This document shows positions 1 through 7,003 of a stretch of DNA of 7,768 bases, piece after piece. The notes beneath the pieces are model-generated. The model saw only the letters and a program-made list of their open reading frames with translations, had not been told where the DNA came from and ran no database searches. The first letter of the stretch is position 1. The number at the start of each line of letters is the position of its first letter. This DNA comes from JANYJJ01 sp043749975 (GTDB lineage: Bacteria; Pseudomonadota; Gammaproteobacteria; Burkholderiales; Burkholderiaceae_C): positions 1 through 7,768 of the forward strand of contig JAYVCL010000407.1 of NCBI GenBank assembly GCA_043749975.1, in the 5' to 3' direction. The position numbers and the translations under genes were made by a program.

Positions 1-158
1 CGGCTTTGCCAGGGCAAGTGAACGAAGCCGCTCCAGCCCCGTCGGTCGATTCGGCACCGGCCGCGCCGGTCAAGGTCAACGAAATCAACGGGCTGGTCAT
101 TGCGTGGAGCCTGATCAAGCGCTGGGTGGCCGGCCTGTTCGGCAAGCGCCCCGCCTGA
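1..158 (+). CDS. coxG: CoxG-like SRPBCC family protein, C-terminal end (partial)
   Basis: Only the last 51 or so codons are in the window, read in the frame that ends at the TGA at 156-158. The visible part is an Ala/Pro-rich linker followed by a hydrophobic and basic C-terminal helix (INGLVIAWSLIKRWVAGLFG). This tail is typical of CoxG proteins, where an SRPBCC lipid-binding-like domain is joined by a flexible linker to a membrane-associating helix. The SRPBCC domain itself would lie upstream and cannot be checked. CoxG proteins help place CO dehydrogenase-type molybdenum hydroxylases at the membrane, and work in mycobacteria has linked CoxG to quinone delivery. Assignment rests on the tail plus the CoxD-CoxE-XdhC genes directly downstream; the coxD start is only 7 bases away, so they are probably co-transcribed. 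Another SRPBCC or tail-anchored protein is possible. Confidence 0.68.
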   Translation, partial: ALPGQVNEAAPAPSVDSAPAAPVKVNEINGLVIAWSLIKRWVAGLFGKRPA

Positions 159-165
159 AGCCGTC

Positions 166-1071
166 ATGACAGAAGCCGAGCTGCGCGAATCGCTGTACCG
201 CGCCGGCTACATCGCCGACGAGGGCCTGGCCACCACGCTGTGGCTGGCCGGCGAATTGCAGCGGCCGTTGCTGGTTGAGGGTGATGCGGGCGTCGGCAAG
301 ACGGCGCTGGCAAGCGCCCTCGCTGCCGCACGCGGCCAGGTGCTGGTGCGGCTGCAATGCCACGAAGGTCTTGACCTGTCGCAGGCCGCCTACGAATGGA
401 ACTACGGGCGCCAGTTGCTGGCCATTCGCCTGCATGAAACCCAGCGCGATCAACTGCAGGAAGCCGACCTGTTCGCGCGCGACTACCTGCTGGAGCGGCC
501 GTTGCTGCAAGCCATTTCGAGCGCGCAGCCGTGCGTGCTGCTGATCGACGAGATCGACCGCGCCGACGAGGCTTTCGAGGCCTTCTTGCTCGAGGTGCTG
601 GCCGACTATCAGATCACCGTGCCCGAGCTGGGCACGCTGCACGCAAAGCACATTCCGCAGGTCGTGCTGACCAGCAACGGCACGCGCGAACTGTCCGATG
701 CGCTGCGCCGCCGTTGCCTGTACCACTACCTCGAATATCCGACCCTCGCGCGCGAAATCGCCATCGTGCGCGCCACCCTGCCGCAGGCCGAGAGCGCGCT
801 GGTCGAACAGGCGGTGGCCTTCGTGCAGCGGCTGCGCCGGGAAGACCTGGGCAAGACCCCGGGCGTGGCCGAAACGCTGGACTGGGTGCGCGCCCTGCAC
901 CGCCTGGCCTTCAAAGCGCTGCCCGACGATCCGCATGCGCTGATGGCCACGCTGGCCTGTTTGCTGAAAACACGCGATGACCGCTTTCAGCTCGGCGAAG
1001 ACCGTGTGCGCAAGCTCATCGAAGGTCGACGCGCGGTGGGTGTGGCCGAAAAGACAGCGCAGCCCACATGA
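166..1071 (+). CDS. coxD: CoxD-like MoxR family AAA+ ATPase
   Basis: A 301-residue MoxR-type AAA+ ATPase. Walker A is GDAGVGKT at residues 39-46, Walker B is VLLIDEID at 124-131, and sensor 1 is in the LTSN stretch at 168-171. The RRR cluster at 181-183 is a good candidate for the arginine finger. The family signature TPGVAETLDW at 231-240 lies in the C-terminal helical lid. CoxD-type ATPases act in the cytoplasm as chaperone-like maturases; in Oligotropha CoxD is needed to build the [CuSMoO2] active site of CO dehydrogenase. They work with a VWA protein, and here the VWA gene starts inside this stop codon (ATGA at 1068-1071), which implies translational coupling. The ATG at 166 gives a full-length family member with no missing N-terminal part. 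General MoxR function is certain; the CO dehydrogenase-specific role is inferred from neighbours. Confidence 0.93.
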   Translation: MTEAELRESLYRAGYIADEGLATTLWLAGELQRPLLVEGDAGVGKTALASALAAARGQVLVRLQCHEGLDLSQAAYEWNYGRQLLAIRLHETQRDQLQEADLFARDYLLERPLLQAISSAQPCVLLIDEIDRADEAFEAFLLEVLADYQITVPELGTLHAKHIPQVVLTSNGTRELSDALRRRCLYHYLEYPTLAREIAIVRATLPQAESALVEQAVAFVQRLRREDLGKTPGVAETLDWVRALHRLAFKALPDDPHALMATLACLLKTRDDRFQLGEDRVRKLIEGRRAVGVAEKTAQPT

Positions 1072-2252
1072 ACGCGCAGGCGCAACCGCTGGAGGCCATC
1101 GCCGGGTTTGCGGCGTTGCTGCGCGAGCACGGCTTGAAGGTCGGCGTGGCCGAGCAGCAGGCCATGGTCAGTGCAGCGCTGCGCGTGCCGTTGCGGCGAT
1201 CGACCCAACTCGACGCCGCCTGGCGCTCGATTGCCTGCCATGACGCACGCGACTGGAAGCGCTGGCCCGATCTGTTCGAGCGCTACTGGCACCCGCAGCG
1301 CGTCAAAGGCACGACCAGGCTCAGCGGCCAGACGCGCCCGAGCCGCCACTTGCAGCAAGCGGTGAAGAGCCTGCACGAACGCATGGACGGCGGCGCGCCG
1401 GCAACCCGCCCCGCTGCGTCCGATGCAGCGCTGGCGCTGCCGGCGGTTGAACCGGTCGGGCCCGACGACCCCGCCGCATCGCGTGCACAGGGCGGCGCGA
1501 CGCGCACCGAGGCCTTGCACGACCGCTCGCTGTCGCAGTGGTTGCCGCAAGACCTGGCCCAACTCGAACGCCTTGCCGAGCAGATCGCGCGCGTGTTGCG
1601 CAAGCGCCTGACGCGCCGCTGGCATGACAGTGCAACCGGCCGCCGGCTCGACGTGCGCCGCACCTTGCGCGCCAGCCTGCGCACCGGCGGCCTGCCGATC
1701 CACCCGGTGTGGCGCTCGCCTCGACGCGAGCGGCCGCGCCTGTTCATCCTGGTCGACGTGAGCCGGTCCATGGAAACGCACGCGCAGTTGTTCTTGCGAA
1801 TCGCGCGTGCCTTTGTCACCGCGATGGACGCGCGTGTGTTCGTGTTCCACACCCGGCTGGCCGAAGTGACGCCGCTGCTGCGCAGCGATTCAACAGCGGT
1901 GCAAGAGAAGGTCAACGCCGTCACGGCAGGTTTTGGCGGCGGCACCCGCATTGCCACCAGCGTGGCCGACTTTCACGGCGTGCATGCGCGCGCGCAACTG
2001 GCTCGCAATGCACGAGTCTGGGTGCTGTCCGACGGTTTCGATGCCGACGCGCCGCAGCGCCTGGCCGAAGAACTGGCACGCGTGCGCCGCCGCGGCGCAC
2101 GCATCACCTGGTTCCATCCGTCCGAGCAGCCGCCCGCCTCGCAAGCGATGCGCGGCGTGGCCGAGCACGGCGGCCTGATCGAGCGTTTTTTGCGTCTGAA
2201 CAGCCTGCGAGATCTGGCCGCTGTGGCCGATGTGGCGCAGCATTGGCGCTGA
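1068..2252 (+). CDS. coxE: CoxE-like VWA domain protein
   Basis: A 394-residue cytoplasmic protein with a helical, Arg-rich N-terminal half and a C-terminal von Willebrand A domain from about residue 222. The metal-ion-dependent adhesion site (MIDAS) looks complete: DVSRS at 230-234 gives the DxSxS motif, T293 sits in FGGGTRIATS, and D322 sits in LSDGFD. The domain should therefore bind Mg2+ and contact a partner acidic residue. CoxE proteins pair with the CoxD ATPase, as other MoxR/VWA pairs do, to remodel and load metal into a target enzyme. Residues around 115-160 are Ala/Pro-rich and look like a flexible linker. The start overlaps the coxD stop by 4 bases, so the two are probably made in fixed ratio. 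No signal peptide or membrane segment is visible, which fits the CoxE group rather than membrane-bound BatA-type VWA proteins. Confidence 0.92.
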   Translation: MNAQAQPLEAIAGFAALLREHGLKVGVAEQQAMVSAALRVPLRRSTQLDAAWRSIACHDARDWKRWPDLFERYWHPQRVKGTTRLSGQTRPSRHLQQAVKSLHERMDGGAPATRPAASDAALALPAVEPVGPDDPAASRAQGGATRTEALHDRSLSQWLPQDLAQLERLAEQIARVLRKRLTRRWHDSATGRRLDVRRTLRASLRTGGLPIHPVWRSPRRERPRLFILVDVSRSMETHAQLFLRIARAFVTAMDARVFVFHTRLAEVTPLLRSDSTAVQEKVNAVTAGFGGGTRIATSVADFHGVHARAQLARNARVWVLSDGFDADAPQRLAEELARVRRRGARITWFHPSEQPPASQAMRGVAEHGGLIERFLRLNSLRDLAAVADVAQHWR

Positions 2253-2289
2253 ACCGAACCGCACCGCGACGATCCATCTGAATCCCTTC

Positions 2290-2294
2290 GAGGA
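2290..2294 (+). promoter_or_regulatory. Ribosome binding site that decides the xdhC start
   Basis: GAGGA lies 7 bases before the ATG at 2302. The reading frame is open further up to an ATG at 2230, but that start would overlap the end of coxE by 23 bases, has no such site, and would add 24 residues that do not resemble the family. The site therefore supports 2302 as the start. Confidence 0.7.
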
Positions 2295-2301
2295 AACCGC
2301 C

Positions 2302-3264
2302 ATGAACACCGCTGAAACCGTCTTCGACGCCGCGCGCCGGCTGCAGCAAGCCGGCACGCCGTATGCACTGGTCAGTGTCATCAAGGCGCTCGCGCCGGCC
2401 TCGGCCCGCCCGGGCGACAAGGCCGTCGTCACTGCCGACGGCGACCTGCATGGCTGGATCGGCGGCGGCTGCGCGCAGCCCACCGTGGTCCGAGCGGTGC
2501 GCCAGGCGTTGTCCGACGAGCGGGCGCAATTGATCCGCATCACGCCCACGGCTGACGGCCATGAACGGGATCTGGGCGATGTGCTCGAGTTCGGCATGGC
2601 CTGCCATTCCGGCGGCACGCTGGAGCTGTTCGTCGACCCCGTGCTGCCACGCGCGCAGTTGGTCGTCATCGGCGCGTCGCCGGTGGCGCAGAGCCTGGCG
2701 CAGTTGGCCCCGCGGGTCGGCTTCGCCGTGACGCTCGTCGCGCATGAGGCCGACGCTGCGGCCTACCCGGACGCACAGCAGGTGATCGCCAGTGACGACG
2801 CGGCCAGCGTTGCGCCCCGCGTCGCGGCGGGTGCCTGGATCGTCGTCGCCACGCAGGGCCGCCGCGACGTGCAGGCGCTGCGCCTGGCGCTGGCACTGAA
2901 CGCGCGCCAGATATCGTTCGTCGCCAGCGCGCGCAAGGCGCAGGTGCTGAAAGAGTCGCTCGTCGCCGCCGGTGCCAACGCCGAAGCGGTGGCCGCCATC
3001 GTGGCACCTGCCGGCTTGCACGTGTCGGCGACAACACCGCAAGAAATCGCGCTGTCGGTGCTGGCGGCGGTGGTGTCGCACCGGCGTGGCGCGTGGGTTC
3101 CGTCGGTGACGTCAGTGCCGCTGGTTCCTGCAGCCGAGTCGGCATCGAGTGCCGTGCGCGAGACTGCGACGGCAGCGACCACGCCAACCGCGAGTTGCTG
3201 TGGCGGCCCGGTCGCCGAGTTGCCGCCGCTGCCGGCAGTCAAGTCGTCTTGCTGCGGCACCTGA
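2302..3264 (+). CDS. XdhC/CoxF-like molybdenum cofactor insertion protein
   Basis: A 320-residue XdhC/CoxI family protein. The N-terminal XdhC_CoxI domain shows ASARPGDK at 33-40 and IGGGC at 53-57 with C57, then FGMACHSGG at 97-105 with C101; these glycine and cysteine motifs are family hallmarks. A Rossmann-like XdhC_C domain starts near 119 (VVIGASPVAQ at 121-130), and the usual family end TPQEIALSVLAAVV is at 245-258. XdhC proteins bind molybdenum cofactor, help with its sulfuration and hand it to the apoenzyme. After residue 262 there is an unusual Ala/Ser/Thr/Pro linker of about 35 residues and two vicinal cysteine pairs, C299-C300 and C317-C318, at the very end. These may bind a metal or take part in sulfur transfer; that is inference. 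The gene lies 49 bases after coxE and 1 base before the downstream ATG. I leave the symbol empty because coxF, coxI and xdhC are all used for this family. Confidence 0.9.
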   Translation: MNTAETVFDAARRLQQAGTPYALVSVIKALAPASARPGDKAVVTADGDLHGWIGGGCAQPTVVRAVRQALSDERAQLIRITPTADGHERDLGDVLEFGMACHSGGTLELFVDPVLPRAQLVVIGASPVAQSLAQLAPRVGFAVTLVAHEADAAAYPDAQQVIASDDAASVAPRVAAGAWIVVATQGRRDVQALRLALALNARQISFVASARKAQVLKESLVAAGANAEAVAAIVAPAGLHVSATTPQEIALSVLAAVVSHRRGAWVPSVTSVPLVPAAESASSAVRETATAATTPTASCCGGPVAELPPLPAVKSSCCGT

Positions 3265-3265
3265 C

Positions 3266-3940
3266 ATGGGCTGCATCCTCAAAGGCGGTGGCGGCCTGTA
3301 CTCTCGCCTTGTGGTCGGTGCGGTGCTGCTCGCCGCCGGCTCGGGCAGCCGCCTTGGTGGCCGGCCCAAATCGCTGCTCGAACTCGGCGGCGTGCCCTTG
3401 AGTCGGCGGCAATTGATCGCCCTCTCGGGCGCAGGCGTCGACGAGGTGGTGGTCGTGCTGGGCCATCACGCCGACGTGATCGAGCCAGCGGTGCGCGAGT
3501 TTCCGGTCACGCTGGCACGCAACCCGTTGCCCGACGACGGCCAGGCTTCGTCGGTGTGCGTCGGGCTGCGCGCGCTCACCGGCAAGCTCGACGCGGTGAT
3601 CGTCGCGCTGGCCGACCAGCCGATGATCAACGCGCAAGACATCGCCGCGCTGATCGCTGCCTTCAAGCAGCGCGGCGAAGCATCGATGGTGGTGCCACGG
3701 GTGGCGGGCGAGCCCGGCAACCCGGTGATCTTCGAGGCAGCGCTGCGCGACGAATGGCTGGCCGGTTACGCCGATGCCGCCTGCCGCCGCTGGCGTGAAG
3801 CTCACCCCGAGCGCGTGCACTGGTTCGACACCGACAACCGACGCTATCGGGTCGACATCGACACGCCAGACGACTTGAAGCGCTTCACCGAGCGAACCGG
3901 TCACGAACTGCGCTGGCCAGCCGCGCTGACTGCGGTCTGA
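3266..3940 (+). CDS. mocA: MocA-type molybdenum cofactor cytidylyltransferase (NTP transferase)
   Basis: A 224-residue MobA-like NTP transferase. Residues 22-35 hold the nucleotide-binding signature LAAGSGSRLGGRPK, ADQPM at 116-120 is the metal/nucleotide site, GNPVIF is at 151-156, and VDIDTPDD at 196-203 is the usual C-terminal motif. The LAAG form (rather than LAGG of MobA) is typical of CTP-using MocA enzymes, which join CMP to molybdopterin to give the dinucleotide cofactor of the xanthine oxidase/CO dehydrogenase family. That fits the cluster. The start is uncertain. ATG 3266 is used because it follows the xdhC stop by one base, but it puts 18 unusual residues rich in Gly before the fold. 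GTG 3311 would give 209 residues, closer to the family length, and starts just before the first strand. Other NTP transferases of this fold exist, so MocA is the likely but not the only reading. Confidence 0.87.
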   Translation: MGCILKGGGGLYSRLVVGAVLLAAGSGSRLGGRPKSLLELGGVPLSRRQLIALSGAGVDEVVVVLGHHADVIEPAVREFPVTLARNPLPDDGQASSVCVGLRALTGKLDAVIVALADQPMINAQDIAALIAAFKQRGEASMVVPRVAGEPGNPVIFEAALRDEWLAGYADAACRRWREAHPERVHWFDTDNRRYRVDIDTPDDLKRFTERTGHELRWPAALTAV

Positions 3941-3959
3941 GCAGACTGAGCAGCCTGAG
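3938..3959 (+). repeat. Short tandem repeat over the mocA stop codon
   Basis: TGAGCAGAC is followed directly by TGAGCAGCC and then TGAG, giving about 2.4 units of a 9-base repeat with one mismatch. The first TGA is the mocA stop codon. It could be slippage noise. I see no hairpin in it. Confidence 0.6.
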
Positions 3960-4046
3960 ATATGTTCGCCGCAATCGGCCCGCCAGCACAAGGTATCGTG
4001 CGGTCGCCGATCTACTTTCGTGGCCGCTCCGCCCCACGCTTCCGCC

Positions 4047-5435
4047 ATGCCCCAAGCCCTGCGCCTGACCTTGCTGTCCGTTCGCGACCTGCTGATCACG
4101 GTGGGGCCCTTCGTGTTGATCGCGGCGCTGTTGCTGGCGCTGGCCTACAAGGTGCTCGACCCCACTCCGCCGAAAAAAGTCGTGCTCGCCACGGGCACCG
4201 AGCAAGGTGCTTACGCGCAGTTCGGCAAGCGCTACGCGAGCCGGCTGAAGACCTACGGCGTCGACGTGGAGGTGCGCTACACGCAGGGCGCAGCCGAGAA
4301 CCTGGCGCTGTTGCGCGACCCGAATTCGGGCGTCGACCTGGCGTTCGTGCAGGGGGGTGCCGACGAGTTGCTGGCCGCGCGAGGCGACGAAGCCGAAGCC
4401 GATGGACTCAGCTCGCTGGGCAGCCTGTTCTATGAGCCGGTGTGGTTGTTCTACCGCGAAGACTCGGCCCAACGCCTGCTCAAGACCGACGCCTTGGCGA
4501 GCCTGACCCAGTTGGCGGGCTGGAAGCTGAACATCGGCCCGCCCGGCAGCGGCGCGCCCAACCTGGTCAAGAAGCTGCTCGAAGCCAACAGCATTCCGCT
4601 GGCCAGCATCGGCTTGCGCGACCAGTCGCAAACGCCGGCTGTGATGGGCATGCTGGCGGGCGACATCGACGCGCTGGTGTTCGCTTCGGCACCCGAATCG
4701 CTGATGGTGCAAATGCTGCTGCAAACGCCCGGCGTCAAGCTGTTCAACTTTGCGCAGGCAGAAGCCTATTCGCGCCGCTTCCCGTTCATGAGCCCGGTCA
4801 CGCTGCCGCGCGGCGTGGTCGACCTGGCGCGCGACATTCCCCCAGTCGACGTGAAACTGGTCGCACCCACCGCCACCTTGGTCGCGCGCGACGGGGTGCA
4901 CCCTGCCCTGGTGCAGTTGTTCGTGCAGGCGGCGCACCAGGTGCACGGGGACGCCGGCTGGTTTCAAAAGAAGGGCGAGTTTCCCAGCGCCAGCAACACC
5001 GAGCGGCCACTGGCCAAGGAGGCCGACCGCTTCTACCGCAACGGCACGCCCTTGCTGCAGCGCTACCTGCCGTTCTGGCTCGCCAACCTGATCGAGCGCA
5101 TGTGGCCGGTGTTGCTGTCGATCGCCGCCATCCTGATCCCCGTCTCACGCTTATTGCCGCCGCTGTACGAATTTCGCATTCGTTCGCGCATCTTTCGCTG
5201 GTACGGGCAACTGCGCGCGGTCGAAACGGCGGTCGGGCGGCGACCCGCTCACGAGCTGAGCCTGGAACTCGACGACATCGAATCGCACCTCGAACAGGTC
5301 AACGTGCCGTTGAGCTACGCCGACGAGTTGTACTCGCTGCGCAGCCACATCAACATGGTGCGGGATCGGCTGCAACCTGCCGCAGCCGCGTCGGCATCGG
5401 CATCGCCATCCGCAGCCGCAGCGGTGTCGGCATGA
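4047..5435 (+). CDS. TAXI family TRAP solute-binding protein with two membrane anchors
   Basis: A 462-residue protein. Residues 15-34 form a predicted membrane helix without a clear cleavage site. The TAXI domain begins near 43 (VVLATGTEQGAYAQFG) and runs to about 325; it contains AFVQGGADE and LNIGPPGSGAPNLVKKLL, typical of these periplasmic binding proteins. A second helix lies at about 352-370 (MWPVLLSIAAILIPVSRLL), followed by the basic stretch RIRSRIFRWYGQLRAVE, a helical tail and a low-complexity Ala/Ser end. The topology is probably N-terminus in, TAXI domain in the periplasm, tail in the cytoplasm. The ligand is unknown; studied TAXI proteins bind small acids such as glutamate. No TRAP permease gene is nearby, so a sensor or anchor role is possible. 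The next gene, NDH-2, overlaps its stop. ATG 4047 is chosen because the preceding in-frame GTG at 4020 only adds nine residues; neither has a good ribosome binding site. Confidence 0.88.
   Translation: MPQALRLTLLSVRDLLITVGPFVLIAALLLALAYKVLDPTPPKKVVLATGTEQGAYAQFGKRYASRLKTYGVDVEVRYTQGAAENLALLRDPNSGVDLAFVQGGADELLAARGDEAEADGLSSLGSLFYEPVWLFYREDSAQRLLKTDALASLTQLAGWKLNIGPPGSGAPNLVKKLLEANSIPLASIGLRDQSQTPAVMGMLAGDIDALVFASAPESLMVQMLLQTPGVKLFNFAQAEAYSRRFPFMSPVTLPRGVVDLARDIPPVDVKLVAPTATLVARDGVHPALVQLFVQAAHQVHGDAGWFQKKGEFPSASNTERPLAKEADRFYRNGTPLLQRYLPFWLANLIERMWPVLLSIAAILIPVSRLLPPLYEFRIRSRIFRWYGQLRAVETAVGRRPAHELSLELDDIESHLEQVNVPLSYADELYSLRSHINMVRDRLQPAAAASASASPSAAAAVSA
5391..5420 (+). repeat. Hexamer low-complexity tract encoding the Ala/Ser tail
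   Basis: Degenerate 6-base units (TCGGCA, TCGGCA, TCGCCA, TCCGCA, GCCGCA) encode Ser-Ala and Ser-Pro dipeptides at the C-terminus of the TAXI protein, just before the NDH-2 start. Such tracts can change length by slippage without shifting the frame, because the unit is two codons. Confidence 0.6.
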
Positions 5436-6784
5436 AGCCGCGCGTGCTGGTGATCGGCTGCGGCTTCGGCGGCATCGAGGCGGTGCGTGCGTTGTCGCGC
5501 ACAGAAGTCGAGATCACCCTGGTCGACCGCACCAACCACCACCTGTTCCAGCCGCTGCTGTACCAGGTGGCCACGGCCGGGCTCAGCGCGCCTGCCGTGT
5601 CGGGGCCGATACGCCACGTGCTGCGCCGCGAGATGGCGCGCGGCAACCTGACCATCCTGCAGGCCGAGGTCACCGGCATCGAAGCCGGCTCGAAAGTCGT
5701 GACGCTCGACCAGGGCCAGACGCTGGACTACGACCACCTGATCGTCGCCGCCGGCTCGACCCACAGCTACTTCGGCCACGACGACTGGGCCGCCCATGCA
5801 CCGGGCCTGAAGACGCTGACCGATGCGTTCGCCATCCGCGCGCGGGTGATCGGCGCCTTCGAGCAAGCCGAGCGCTGCACCGAGCCGACCGCGCGCGAGC
5901 CATGGATGACCTTCGTCGTCATCGGTGCCGGGCCGACGGGCGTGGAGATGGCCGGCACCATGACCGAGATCGCGCACCACACCTTGCCCGACGAGTTTCG
6001 CCGCATCGATTCGCGCCAGACGCGCGTGGTGCTGATCGAAGGCTCCGACCGGGTGCTGGGCAGTTTCGTGCCGTCCTTGTCGCTGCGCGCGCGCCAGCAA
6101 CTGGAGCACCTGGGGGTCGAGGTGCGCACCGGCTGCAAGGTGACGGGAATTGACGCTGAGGGCGTGGTGTTCGAGACGGCCGATCCGGCCGATGCCGCCG
6201 CCTCGCCCACCTGTCACCGCTTGCACACCAAGACCGTGATCTGGGCGGCGGGTGTGGCCGGCTCGCCGCTCGGCGCGTCGCTGGCGGCCAGCGCCGGGGC
6301 GCGTCTGGACCGTGCTGGCCGGGTCATCGTCGAGCCCGACCTGAGCCTGATGCAGCACCCCGAGATCAGCGTCATCGGCGACCTGGCGGCCGCCAAGAGC
6401 TTCGGCAAAGGCGAGCCGCAAACCGTGCCCGGCGTCAGCCCTGCCGCCAAGCAGATGGGTCGCGCCGCAGCGGCCAATTTGTTGCGGCGTTTGCGCGGTG
6501 AAGCCACGCAGCCGTTTCACTACATCGACTACGGCAACCTCGCCACCGTCGGGCGCAAGGCGGCGGTGGTCGACCTGACCGTGCCGGGCCTGGGTGCACT
6601 GCGCTTCTCGGGCTATTTCGCGTGGCTGTTCTGGTTGTTCGCCCACGTGTACTTTTTGATCGGCTTTCGCAACCGTTTCATCGTCATGACCGACTGGGCC
6701 TGGGCCTACTTCACCTTCGAGCGCAGCGCGCGCGTGGTGGCGCAGCCGGCGGCGGCAGCACCGTCGGCTTCAGCGAAGCATTGA
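5432..6784 (+). CDS. ndh: Type II NADH:quinone oxidoreductase (NDH-2)
   Basis: A 450-residue FAD-dependent enzyme of the NDH-2 group, which passes electrons from NADH to quinone at the inner face of the membrane without pumping protons. The FAD-binding dinucleotide fold is at the N-terminus, with GCGFGG at 9-14 and acidic D32 ending the second strand. The NDH-2 signature FQPLLYQVATAGLS is at 39-52. The NADH fold has GAGPTG at 165-170, with the conserved glutamate E172 just after. VIGD at 314-317 is the second FAD contact. A hydrophobic aromatic stretch at about 395-412 (FAWLFWLFAHVYFLIG) followed by basic residues is the usual membrane-binding end. The frame is open far upstream of 5432, but the ATG there begins the fold exactly and overlaps the TAXI stop (ATGA), so it is the start. 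Expression is probably coupled to the TAXI gene. Other pyridine nucleotide-disulfide oxidoreductases are less likely given the C-terminal membrane segment. Confidence 0.93.
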   Translation: MKPRVLVIGCGFGGIEAVRALSRTEVEITLVDRTNHHLFQPLLYQVATAGLSAPAVSGPIRHVLRREMARGNLTILQAEVTGIEAGSKVVTLDQGQTLDYDHLIVAAGSTHSYFGHDDWAAHAPGLKTLTDAFAIRARVIGAFEQAERCTEPTAREPWMTFVVIGAGPTGVEMAGTMTEIAHHTLPDEFRRIDSRQTRVVLIEGSDRVLGSFVPSLSLRARQQLEHLGVEVRTGCKVTGIDAEGVVFETADPADAAASPTCHRLHTKTVIWAAGVAGSPLGASLAASAGARLDRAGRVIVEPDLSLMQHPEISVIGDLAAAKSFGKGEPQTVPGVSPAAKQMGRAAAANLLRRLRGEATQPFHYIDYGNLATVGRKAAVVDLTVPGLGALRFSGYFAWLFWLFAHVYFLIGFRNRFIVMTDWAWAYFTFERSARVVAQPAAAAPSASAKH

Positions 6785-6787
6785 CGC

Positions 6788-6814
6788 AGCGGCGGCGTTC
6801 ACGAGGCCGCCGCT
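6788..6814 (+). terminator. Stem-loop after ndh, possible terminator
   Basis: AGCGGCGGC at 6788-6796 pairs perfectly with GCCGCCGCT at 6806-6814 around a 9-base loop, starting 3 bases after the ndh stop. The stem is very GC-rich, but no T run follows, so it is not a classic intrinsic terminator. It may stabilise the 3' end of the message. Confidence 0.45.
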
Positions 6815-6920
6815 ACACTGCCCCCGGCCACCTGAAATCCCGCCCCGATGACCCCCGAACAGATCGCCCGCCAACAGATCGGCGCGATGCTCACCGAGGC
6901 GGGTTAGGCCGTTCAGGACC

Positions 6921-6932
6921 ACGTGGCCTACA
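6921..6932 (+). repeat. 12-bp direct repeat, copy 1
   Basis: ACGTGGCCTACA, identical to 7004-7015. This copy is inside the first hsdR piece and encodes the HVAY part of it, so it seems to be native sequence. Confidence 0.75.
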
Positions 6933-7003
6933 GCCCCGGTGTGGCGCGCGGCATCGCGCTGCGCGAGGTGCCGCTGAAGAGTGGCCGCTGCGACTACCTG
7001 CTG

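Noticed and set aside
2230..2301. Upstream start for the XdhC protein at ATG 2230
   Set aside because: It overlaps coxE, has no ribosome binding site, and the added 24 residues do not fit the family. ATG 2302 has GAGGA at a good distance.
3962..4435. A 157-codon + strand open frame from ATG 3962
   Set aside because: It overlaps the TAXI gene in another frame and its translation is Arg/Ala-rich without any motif.
3885..4967. A 360-codon open frame on the - strand, opposite the TAXI gene
   Set aside because: It has no recognisable domain, is biased in composition and crosses two + strand features. It is a shadow frame typical of GC-rich DNA.
4442..5431. Long upstream extension of the ndh frame (about 330 codons)
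   Set aside because: The frame is open but overlaps the TAXI gene fully and encodes Arg/Ala-rich nonsense. The ndh fold starts exactly at ATG 5432.
5315..6646. A 443-codon open frame on the - strand, opposite ndh
   Set aside because: Its translation is rich in Arg, Gln, His and Gly with no domain, and it mirrors the codon bias of the ndh gene, which has full family motifs. It is a shadow frame.
6781..6819. Possible promoter made of TTGACG (6781-6786) and TACACT (6814-6819)
   Set aside because: The first hexamer is close to the -35 consensus, but the spacing is 27 bases, far from the usual 17, and the first hexamer includes the ndh stop codon.
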